Shown here: in pieces, positions 30,824 through 36,770 of the stretch
Numbering within the stretch: position 1 is the stretch's first letter
Layout: each line of letters starts with the position of its first letter
Source of the DNA: Clostridiales bacterium
GTDB taxonomy: Bacteria > Bacillota > Desulfotomaculia > Desulfotomaculales > VENG01
NCBI GenBank assembly: GCA_016278505.1
Contig: JADQBQ010000005.1
Span: forward strand, 1-36,770
DNA: 36,770 nt
Direction of reading: 5' to 3'
Notes under the pieces: model-generated
What the model was told of the DNA's origin: nothing
What the model saw: only the letters and a program-made list of their open reading frames with translations
The model's database searches: none
Program-made: the position numbers and the translations under genes

Positions 30824-32509
30824 CTATTTGTTACCTTGGGCTTTTTGGATCTTAGCCCATGTATCTTTTAGCGAGACAATACGATTAAAGACAAGCTGAT
30901 CACTGGAATCAGGATCCACACAAAAATAGCCTTGGCGCAAAAATTGATATCTACTACCCGGCTTAGCACCTTCCAGATGGGGCTCAACCAGGCAGGAATC
31001 TAATGTCTCCAGTGAATCTGTATTAATGTTAGCCTTAAAATCATGGGCTTCATCTGGATTTTCCTTGGTAAATAAATGATCGTAAATACGCACATCAGCC
31101 CTTAGGGCATGTTCCGCGGAGACCCAGTGCAATGTCCCTTTTACCTTGCGCCCTACCGTGGAAGCACCACTGCGTGTTTCCGGGTCATAAGTACAGCGCA
31201 GCTCAATTACCTCACCCGTTGACTCATCCTTGATTACCTTTTCACACTTAATGATGTAGGCATGTTTTAAGCGCACCTCACGTCCCGGCGCCAAACGGAA
31301 GAATTTTTTCGGCGGCTCTTCAAGAAAATCGTCCTGTTCAATATTTACCACACGGGAAAAGGGCATTTTTCTCGAACCCATTTCCGGGCTTTCAGGGTTA
31401 TTTTCAGCATCCAGTATTTCCACTTTGTCTTCCGGGTAATTTTCTATGACCACTTTAAGCGGTCGCAAAACTGCCATCACACGGGGGGCCCGTTTGTTTA
31501 AATCCTCCCGCACACAGTGCTCCAGGAAGGCAATGTTAACCATGCTATTGGCTTTTGCCACCCCGATACGTTCGCAAAAGTCACGGATAGATTCCGGTGT
31601 ATAACCACGTCTCCGCAGCCCGGATATGGTGGGCATGCGCGGGTCATTCCACCCGTCAACATAACCTTCTTCCACCAACTGCCTGAGCTTGCGCTTACTC
31701 ATCACTGTGTGGCTAAGATTGAGCCGGGCAAATTCAATCTGCTGCGGGGGACCTTCAACATTTACGGAACTGACCAGCCATTCGTACAGCGGGCGATGGT
31801 CTTCAAACTCAAGCGTACAAATAGAATGAGTTATCCCTTCAATGGCATCCGAAAGAGGATGGGCAAAATCATACATGGGATAAATACACCATTTATCACC
31901 GGTTCTGTGATGTGTTGACCTCTGGATACGGTAAAGTACCGGGTCACGCATATTCAAGTTTCCGGATGACATATCGATTTTCGCCCGCAGCACCTTGGAA
32001 CCGTCTGCAAACTCACCCTGGCGCATCCGCTCAAACAAGTCCAGATTTTCTTCCACGGAACGATTACGATAGGGACTCTCTTTTCCCGGTTCGGTTAATG
32101 TACCGCGGTATTCTTTAACTTTTTCCTGGTTAAGTTCACAAACATAAGCTTTTCCGGCCTCTATTAATTGAACACCAAACTGGTACAACCGTTCAAAATA
32201 ATCTGATGCATAATACAAGCGGTCCTCCCAATCAAAGCCAAGCCACTTAACATCTTCTTTAATTGATTCTATAAATTCTACATCTTCTTTGATGGGATTA
32301 GTATCATCAAAACGAAGATTACAAAGGCCTTTATATTCTTCAGCAATACCGAAGTTTATGTAGATGGATTTGGCGTGACCGATATGCAGGTAGCCGTTGG
32401 GCTCAGGTGGAAACCTGGTATGAATCCGGCCACCGTATTTACCGGTTTCCATGTGTTCGTTAATAATATTCTTAATGAAATTGTTGGATGTAGTTTTTGT
32501 CGTGGACAT
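30824..32509 (-). CDS. glnS: Glutaminyl-tRNA synthetase
   Basis: This is a class I aminoacyl-tRNA synthetase that charges tRNA-Gln directly. The HIGH motif is in [17 protein letters not shown], and the KMSKS-type loop is VMSKRKL. Other GlnRS blocks are [46 protein letters not shown] and [29 protein letters not shown]. The C-terminal anticodon-binding beta-barrels are present, so the enzyme is full length (~561 residues). The frame extends to 32557, but AGGGAG before the ATG at 32509 marks the likely start. Many Firmicutes lack GlnRS and use the GatCAB route instead, so this gene was probably gained by transfer in an ancestor (known pattern for the enzyme). Confidence 0.95.
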   Translation of the reverse strand: MSTTKTTSNNFIKNIINEHMETGKYGGRIHTRFPPEPNGYLHIGHAKSIYINFGIAEEYKGLCNLRFDDTNPIKEDVEFIESIKEDVKWLGFDWEDRLYYASDYFERLYQFGVQLIEAGKAYVCELNQEKVKEYRGTLTEPGKESPYRNRSVEENLDLFERMRQGEFADGSKVLRAKIDMSSGNLNMRDPVLYRIQRSTHHRTGDKWCIYPMYDFAHPLSDAIEGITHSICTLEFEDHRPLYEWLVSSVNVEGPPQQIEFARLNLSHTVMSKRKLRQLVEEGYVDGWNDPRMPTISGLRRRGYTPESIRDFCERIGVAKANSMVNIAFLEHCVREDLNKRAPRVMAVLRPLKVVIENYPEDKVEILDAENNPESPEMGSRKMPFSRVVNIEQDDFLEEPPKKFFRLAPGREVRLKHAYIIKCEKVIKDESTGEVIELRCTYDPETRSGASTVGRKVKGTLHWVSAEHALRADVRIYDHLFTKENPDEAHDFKANINTDSLETLDSCLVEPHLEGAKPGSRYQFLRQGYFCVDPDSSDQLVFNRIVSLKDTWAKIQKAQGNK

Positions 32510-32627
32510 ATCTCTGACTCCCTCTTTACTTTTCTCTGGTACTTCTGATTTGCTCATATTTCCATATTTTATCCTAAAATCCTTCTTATTATGTTACTTT
32601 TAATAAAGAACTTCCCTCGCTGACAAA

Positions 32628-32657
32628 GTTTATAAAACTAGTGTTCGGGGAATACTG
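32628..32657 (+). promoter_or_regulatory. Sigma-F-type promoter of spoIIR
   Basis: GTTTA (32628-32632), a 15-base spacer and GGGAATACTG (32648-32657) match the forespore sigma-F consensus GYWTA-N15-GGNRANAHTW at all but the last position. It lies 33 bases before the spoIIR start, and spoIIR is a classic sigma-F gene in Bacillus. Confidence 0.7.
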
Positions 32658-32690
32658 GGACGGAAAGTGCTTTAGTCGAGGTGAAGGTTA

Positions 32691-33515
32691 GTGCATAAAA
32701 AATTGAAATATACCTTGATACTTGCTTCTCTGGCTCTTGCCGGCTTGTGGGCAGGTTGGCAACTGGAAAATGAGCGCTCGGTGTTGGCGTATAACAAGGA
32801 TAATTTAATTAGATTTCATGTTATAGCAAATAGTAACACGGCAGAGGATCAAGCTCTAAAATACCAGGTCCGGGATGTTATTATAAAGGCCATGTCCGAA
32901 AGGTTTGAAAAAGTTGATGACGTTAACAGGGCCAGAGAAATAACAAGGAAGAGTTTAGACGATATAAAAGGATTGGCCGCTCAACATGTCAGGACTTCAG
33001 GCTACAATTATCCCATCGAAGTATCCCTGGGGGATTATCCTTTCCCGGCCAAATCTTACAATCTTGGGCGCTCTGAGGGAAACATCGAGTACCTCACTTT
33101 GCCGGCGGATACGTATGAGGCTGTCAGGGTGGTGATTGGAGAAGGGAACGGTGCCAACTGGTGGTGCATACTCTTCCCGCCCCTTTGCTTTGTTGATTTT
33201 ACTAAACCCGAAGCACCCCCGGCAATGACTAAATCTATTCCGGCAACTTCTAAACCTAATGCTGAAAAGACTGATAATCAAAACAGTAGTGACCAGCAAT
33301 CAGGGCACAAGGACATAATAGAAAGTGATGCAGGTGATGACGACGCGGTGCAGGCTTTTAAGCTTTCCGGTATTAATGAAATGGATTTTCAAAAGGATAC
33401 TGCAGTGGATAAGCAGGCAACGAAATCTGGTGTGGAGTTCCGGTTTAGATGTGTAGAGATGTACCAAGATACGGTTACTTGGTTTTCTAAAATGGTAGGT
33501 GAAAATAAGGCATAA
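32691..33515 (+). CDS. spoIIR: Stage II sporulation protein R
   Basis: SpoIIR is made in the forespore and secreted into the space between the two membranes, where it triggers SpoIIGA to process pro-sigma-E in the mother cell. The 274-residue product has an N-terminal membrane/signal segment (YTLILASLALAGLWAGW), then the family core NLIRFHVIANSNTAEDQALKYQVRD and the motif GNGANWWCILFPPLCFVD near 150-167. The C-terminal third is a longer, variable acidic linker (KTDNQNSSDQQSGHK) ending in FRFRCVEMYQDTVTWF. Start GTG with a GAGGTG site. It is preceded by a sigma-F-like promoter and followed by a strong terminator, so it is a single-gene unit. Confidence 0.95.
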   Translation: MHKKLKYTLILASLALAGLWAGWQLENERSVLAYNKDNLIRFHVIANSNTAEDQALKYQVRDVIIKAMSERFEKVDDVNRAREITRKSLDDIKGLAAQHVRTSGYNYPIEVSLGDYPFPAKSYNLGRSEGNIEYLTLPADTYEAVRVVIGEGNGANWWCILFPPLCFVDFTKPEAPPAMTKSIPATSKPNAEKTDNQNSSDQQSGHKDIIESDAGDDDAVQAFKLSGINEMDFQKDTAVDKQATKSGVEFRFRCVEMYQDTVTWFSKMVGENKA

Positions 33516-33528
33516 TATATAAAGCTAA

Positions 33529-33559
33529 AAAAGCAGCCGGTGATAAGCCGGCTGCTTTT
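33529..33559. terminator. Bidirectional intrinsic terminator
   Basis: A perfect 12-bp stem (AAAAGCAGCCGG / CCGGCTGCTTTT) with a 7-base loop and T/A runs on both sides, between convergent spoIIR and the DUF438 gene. Confidence 0.9.
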
Positions 33560-33580
33560 TGATGATGTGTTTCAGAAGCT

Positions 33581-34828
33581 CTAATGCACTTCCGCCTGCG
33601 TATCTTCGTCATATTTCAAAAGCCTTCGCTCCCCCTGCAAACTCCTGGCTCTTGTTATATCCTGGCTAACCTCCATAGCCCCCTTGTAATTACCATCATG
33701 GTCCCGCAGGGCAAAGTATTGGATATAGATAAAGCGGCCGTTAAGTTCAAGCCAGAATTCATTATGGTGGTGTTTACCGCTCTTAAAATCATTGACAATC
33801 TGTTCTACAACATGAACGCTTTCCGGGGGATGACAGTTTTGCACTTTACGCCCTATGATGGCTTTTGTTCTGGTGAACACTCTATCTTTTGTGTCTGAAA
33901 AATAACAAACCTCATCGTTTTCATCGACAAAGGTTATATCCACCGGTAGGTTGGTTAAAATTGTATTTACCTGTTCATGTGTTAATACACCTGTATCAAG
34001 TTCAATGTAATCATTACCCCCTGATGCTTCCCATTTAAGTTTGCCCGGTGTCTTTGGCTGCCAGGTACCCTGCGGCGGTTCAGAGAATACCACCCCGAAG
34101 TCCAGCTCCTGCTCTTTTATTTCTGCCCATTCCTCTTCCGTTACTGCATCTCTAAGCATAGGAGTTAAGATATCTTCTTCCTTAAAAAACATTTCCTCAA
34201 CTTTTTCCTTTAATTTAACAAAGTTATCCTTAATTTGGCCGGCGGTGTTATTTTCGCTTTGAGACACCTGCGCCGAAAATTTTTTTAGCAGTTCACGTAT
34301 TTCATCGTCCACCGACCACATTACTGATGGCGGCCCTGTTATGTCATGCTTTTCAAGGTATGGGAACAATATATTTTCCTTCTTGCTATAATGCAGGGCT
34401 AGATTCTTATGGAAAAAACTGAACTTTTCCTGTAGTAGTTCTAATAAATGCTTTTGCTCCCCTGCTTGTGCCATTGACAACTGTTCAACCTGCTCCCCTA
34501 TTTCCTGCAGCAATTTCCTGGCCTCATCATTTTCATGTTTAATTGAATATAGAGGATGTCCGGACACTAACTCGGGCACTTCATTTTTCTCCAGGGCATC
34601 TCTAAATACAGCCGCGTGTACGTCACACAGCTTTTTAATTTCCTCGGGCCGCATCCCTTCCTTGATTAGCTGCTGTTCCATACTTGCTATTTCTGTGGCA
34701 TCTACGTGTTCTAAAAGTTTATTAAACTCGCCCTTAACCTCCTCAAAGTCCCTACCCCTGTGTAAATCTGTAATTAATCGTTTTAAGATTTGCTGCTTAT
34801 ATTCCTGGTTTTGAAGATATTCACTCAT
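33581..34828 (-). CDS. DUF438 - hemerythrin-like - PAS protein
   Basis: This is a 415-residue soluble sensor-like protein with three parts. Residues ~8-75 are a DUF438 domain (ILKRLITDLHRGRDFEEVKGEFNKLL). A hemerythrin HHE domain spans ~90-235, with likely iron ligands in LYSIKHENDEARKLL, HYSKKENILFPYLEKH and FFKEEDILTPML. A PAS domain fills ~280-400 (LPVDITFVDENDEVCYFSD, then FWLELNGRFIYIQYFALRDHDGNYKGAMEVSQDIT). The PAS part contains NCHPPESVHVVEQI, a form seen often in this family. A di-iron site with a PAS sensor suggests detection of O2, NO or redox state. No output domain is attached. A GGAGG site precedes the ATG. Confidence 0.92.
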   Translation of the reverse strand: MSEYLQNQEYKQQILKRLITDLHRGRDFEEVKGEFNKLLEHVDATEIASMEQQLIKEGMRPEEIKKLCDVHAAVFRDALEKNEVPELVSGHPLYSIKHENDEARKLLQEIGEQVEQLSMAQAGEQKHLLELLQEKFSFFHKNLALHYSKKENILFPYLEKHDITGPPSVMWSVDDEIRELLKKFSAQVSQSENNTAGQIKDNFVKLKEKVEEMFFKEEDILTPMLRDAVTEEEWAEIKEQELDFGVVFSEPPQGTWQPKTPGKLKWEASGGNDYIELDTGVLTHEQVNTILTNLPVDITFVDENDEVCYFSDTKDRVFTRTKAIIGRKVQNCHPPESVHVVEQIVNDFKSGKHHHNEFWLELNGRFIYIQYFALRDHDGNYKGAMEVSQDITRARSLQGERRLLKYDEDTQAEVH

Positions 34829-34971
34829 CGTTTTCCTCCGTATATGTTTGGGTTCTTTTTATCATGGCCGATCCTTGGGTGTAAAATGCAAGAATGAATA
34901 TTAAACTCCGGGGAAAATATAAAGGAGTATTAGATACAGCCAGTTTCGATAGACAAAGGGGGATCTTACCA

Positions 34972-35430
34972 ATGCGCGACACAGTGCTGGCCGGTACATT
35001 TGCCGGTATTGCCGGGGGATTATTCTATCAGGTTTTCGTATGGGTTCTTTTGTTGTCAGGTATTGCCCAAACAACACCATTCCGGTTGGGGGCTTATGTA
35101 CTGGTCAGACCGGGGGTAAATTTAAGTTCTTTACCGGCTCAAGGTCTGGGCGCAGCCCAGCACTTTGCCCTGGCATCTCTTTTTGGTATTATTATTGTTT
35201 ACTTATTGCGTTTAGTGGGCACCGATTTCCTGGCTGTTAAAGGTTTGGTGTACGGCGGCATAATATACTTTTTAATTTACGGTGTGTTAGCTAAAGCAGT
35301 AATACCCGTGCATATTCTTCAACCCGACCTGACAACTAGTATTGTCCACCTTTTTGGCAACCTTTTTTTCGGCCTTACTACAACTTATATAGCCGGATAT
35401 TTGGTACGGGCAGCGGGAGCCAGAAGCTGA
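34972..35430 (+). CDS. Four-helix membrane protein, unknown family
   Basis: This is a ~152-residue protein with four predicted membrane helices: VLAGTFAGIAGGLFYQVFVWVLLL, FALASLFGIIIVYLLRLVG, LVYGGIIYFLIYGVLA and HLFGNLFFGLTTTYIAGYLV. The ATG at 34972 has AAGGGGG at good distance and starts directly before the first helix; an earlier ATG at 34894 would add a basic 26-residue extension without a clear site. The glycine-rich first helix and the conserved-looking HLFGNLFFG are notable, but I do not recognise the family. It is divergent from the DUF438 gene, separated by ~140 bases. Confidence 0.75.
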   Translation: MRDTVLAGTFAGIAGGLFYQVFVWVLLLSGIAQTTPFRLGAYVLVRPGVNLSSLPAQGLGAAQHFALASLFGIIIVYLLRLVGTDFLAVKGLVYGGIIYFLIYGVLAKAVIPVHILQPDLTTSIVHLFGNLFFGLTTTYIAGYLVRAAGARS

Positions 35431-35607
35431 TAAAAAAAGAACCCCGTATCAGGGGCTGAAAGGTAATTCACTAAGGTATAGTTATTATATTTTTTTCCAC
35501 TAATTCTTATGCCTTCTAAAGATAAATAATGGTATTTTAAAAATAGGCTTAAAAATAAAACAAAACACTTGACGAAGTCATTTGTAATGTAATAAATTAA
35601 GAGTGAG

Positions 35608-35695
35608 TACGGTAGCATGGTTTTTTGATGACAACCAGTTTTATTAACTGGTATAAAAAGGTAGTACGGTGATACGGTAGGTATAAGAGTACGGT
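35608..35695. repeat. TACGGT hexamer cluster upstream of dctP
   Basis: TACGGT occurs four times, starting at 35608, 35665, 35673 and 35690, three of them preceded by AG(G)TA or GAG-type bases as AGTACGGT. The inverted repeat ACCAGTT/AACTGGT lies between the first and second. Such repeated sites upstream of a solute transporter suggest regulator binding, though no regulator gene is in view. Confidence 0.45.
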
Positions 35696-35791
35696 ATAAA
35701 GAGCGTCCGGTTTTTTTAAAGTTTATCTTCGGGCAGTTCTTCTATTGCTCGTGGAATTCAAACGGGTAATTAATAAACCGTTATACTTAAC

Positions 35792-35813
35792 ACTCCTACA
35801 CGGAGTTTTTTTT
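35792..35813 (+). terminator. Short hairpin with T8 run in the dctP leader
   Basis: ACTCC and GGAGT form a 5-bp stem with a 5-base loop, immediately followed by eight T residues. It lies 33 bases before the dctP start codon. The stem is short, so it may be a weak leader terminator. Confidence 0.45.
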
Positions 35814-35845
35814 ATTTACATAAGCAAATAAAAGGAGGAAATAAT

Positions 35846-36770
35846 GTGAAGCTAGTTAGTAAGAAAATTGTAATGTTGTTTGCACTGGTGCTCTTGGTTG
35901 CTGCTACCGGGTGTTCCTCAAATGATTCAACCGGCCAAAGCGGTGCTGAAACAATTGAACTGAAATTGGCCCATTTCTTCCCCAGCACCCACCCCGCGGA
36001 AACAGAACTGGTTCAACCCTGGGCGCAGGCCATCGAGGAAGCAACTAACGGTAAGGTTAAAATTACCAGCTATCCCGGTCAAACACTGCTTAAGGCAGAC
36101 GCTGTTTATGACGGGGTGATGGACGGTGTGGCGGATATGGGTCTTTCCTGTTTTGCTTATACCAGGGGACAGTTCCCAGTGCTGGAAGCCTTTGAACTGC
36201 CCGGTATCACTTATAAAAATTCCAAGGTAGCCAGTAAAGTTGCCTGGGAAGGTGTGAAACAGTTAAACCCGGAAGAGGTCCAAAATACAAAACTGATGAT
36301 GATACTTACCACCGGCCCGGGAGACTTGTTCACAAAAGTTCCCGTACGCAATTTGGAAGATGTACAGGGACTTACTATTAGAGCTACCGGTCTTAGTGCC
36401 AACACCCTCGAGCAAATCGGAGCAACTCCAGTGGCGATGCCCCAGTCCGAAGCATACGAAGCCCTCTCCAAAGGAGTTGTGCAGGGAAATTTAGGCCCGG
36501 TGGAAGTTTTGAAGGGTTGGAAAAACGCCGAAGTTACCGATTACGTTACCAGGACACCCTTCCTTTATAATACATTGTTTTTTATCACCATGAACCTTGA
36601 CCGTTGGAATTCCTTATCTCCGGATATCCAGCAAGCTATTGAAGAAGTAAACAAAGAGTATTTTGAAAAAGTGGCTATGGGTTTATGGGATAAACAAAAC
36701 GAAGAAGCATTAAAATACGCAGTTGAAGAAGAAGGCATGGAAGTAATTACGCTCCCTAAAGAGGAAGCAA
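35846..36770 (+). CDS. TRAP transporter substrate-binding lipoprotein (DctP family), 3' end outside window
   Basis: This is the extracytoplasmic binding protein of a tripartite ATP-independent periplasmic (TRAP) transporter for carboxylate-type solutes. The start is GTG at 35846, seven bases after AAAGGAGG; an ATG just upstream runs into TGA. The first 24 residues are a lipoprotein signal (KIVMLFALVLLLVAATGCSS, with the lipidated Cys). Then come the family patterns LKLAHFFPSTHPAETELVQPWA, VYDGVMDGVADMG, and LEDVQGLTIRATG with the conserved Arg that binds the substrate carboxylate. Later PQSEAYEALSKGVVQG fits the same family. 308 codons are visible with no stop, so the gene continues beyond the window, where the membrane subunits DctQ/DctM would be expected. 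Confidence 0.93.
   Translation, partial: MKLVSKKIVMLFALVLLVAATGCSSNDSTGQSGAETIELKLAHFFPSTHPAETELVQPWAQAIEEATNGKVKITSYPGQTLLKADAVYDGVMDGVADMGLSCFAYTRGQFPVLEAFELPGITYKNSKVASKVAWEGVKQLNPEEVQNTKLMMILTTGPGDLFTKVPVRNLEDVQGLTIRATGLSANTLEQIGATPVAMPQSEAYEALSKGVVQGNLGPVEVLKGWKNAEVTDYVTRTPFLYNTLFFITMNLDRWNSLSPDIQQAIEEVNKEYFEKVAMGLWDKQNEEALKYAVEEEGMEVITLPKEEA

Larger units (their letters stand above)
35431..35845. other. Intergenic region before dctP; no gene seen
   Basis: About 415 AT-rich bases with no credible ORF. A short CCCC...GGGG hairpin (35442-35455) lies just after the membrane protein gene. A 7-bp inverted repeat (ACCAGTT at 35634-35640, AACTGGT at 35646-35652), a cluster of TACGGT hexamers and a leader terminator are listed separately. 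Confidence 0.5.

Noticed and set aside
35442-35455. CCCC...GGGG hairpin as terminator of the membrane protein gene
   Set aside because: Only four stem pairs and no T-run in the plus direction; the T-run is on the minus side where no gene arrives.

Overview
The window looks like chromosome from a spore-forming, anaerobic, low-to-moderate-GC Firmicute, most likely of the Desulfotomaculum/Peptococcaceae type. The pointers are spoIIR with a sigma-F-like promoter, a decayed DsrK/HdrD-type electron-transfer subunit typical of sulfate reducers, complex I subunit D, an iron-sulfur flavoprotein, a DUF438-hemerythrin-PAS protein, many strong GGAGG ribosome binding sites and frequent TTG/GTG starts. No rRNA, tRNA or CRISPR array was seen.

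Layout. 0-6 kb is a gene graveyard: an apparently intact but orphan nuoD, a 5'-truncated TetR fragment with an internal stop, the C-terminal two thirds of a PEP-utilising phosphotransferase, a dsrK-like fragment broken at both ends and frameshifted, an intact TehB-like methyltransferase, and a UPF0210 (PFL) gene that has lost its first ~40% exactly at a short palindromic repeat. 6-9.7 kb is accessory: a Fic protein, a decayed unknown gene, a PRiA4_ORF3-like protein, a group II intron reverse transcriptase remnant and a Uma2 nuclease-fold protein.

9.9-13.9 kb is the most interesting part: a tight four-gene minus-strand operon, beta-RFAP-synthase-like, TrpF-like, Zn-dependent MDR dehydrogenase, LsrF-like aldolase/thiolase. 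It has its own promoter and a long leader ending in an intrinsic terminator just before the first gene. I do not know a described pathway with this set. Gene order suggests ribosylation, Amadori-type isomerisation, oxidation and CoA-dependent cleavage of a five-carbon 5-phosphate; this is inference. An iron-sulfur flavoprotein gene diverges from it, and its promoter region is nearly identical to that of a crotonase-EamA exporter gene pair at 21.2 kb, suggesting a small regulon.

15-21 kb carries a bacterial-PH-domain membrane operon (ydbS-ydbT plus an unrecognised gene), a CARDB-like fragment, an FkbM methyltransferase and a very acidic S-layer-homology protein with a duplicated ~150-residue module. 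21-25.4 kb holds the crotonase/exporter pair, a Zn-ribbon/nitroreductase/FAH-hydrolase group and two small unknown proteins. 25.5-36.8 kb is more conventional: a cytoplasmic GH13 enzyme, two tandem sensor-less chemoreceptors, glnS, spoIIR, the DUF438 protein, a membrane protein, and the start of a TRAP transporter binding protein running off the window end.

Five copies of a short palindrome with core GGGACGGTT are scattered through 5.8-19.2 kb. Two lie at the 5' ends of genes and one overlaps a stop codon, so they appear to have taken part in local remodelling.
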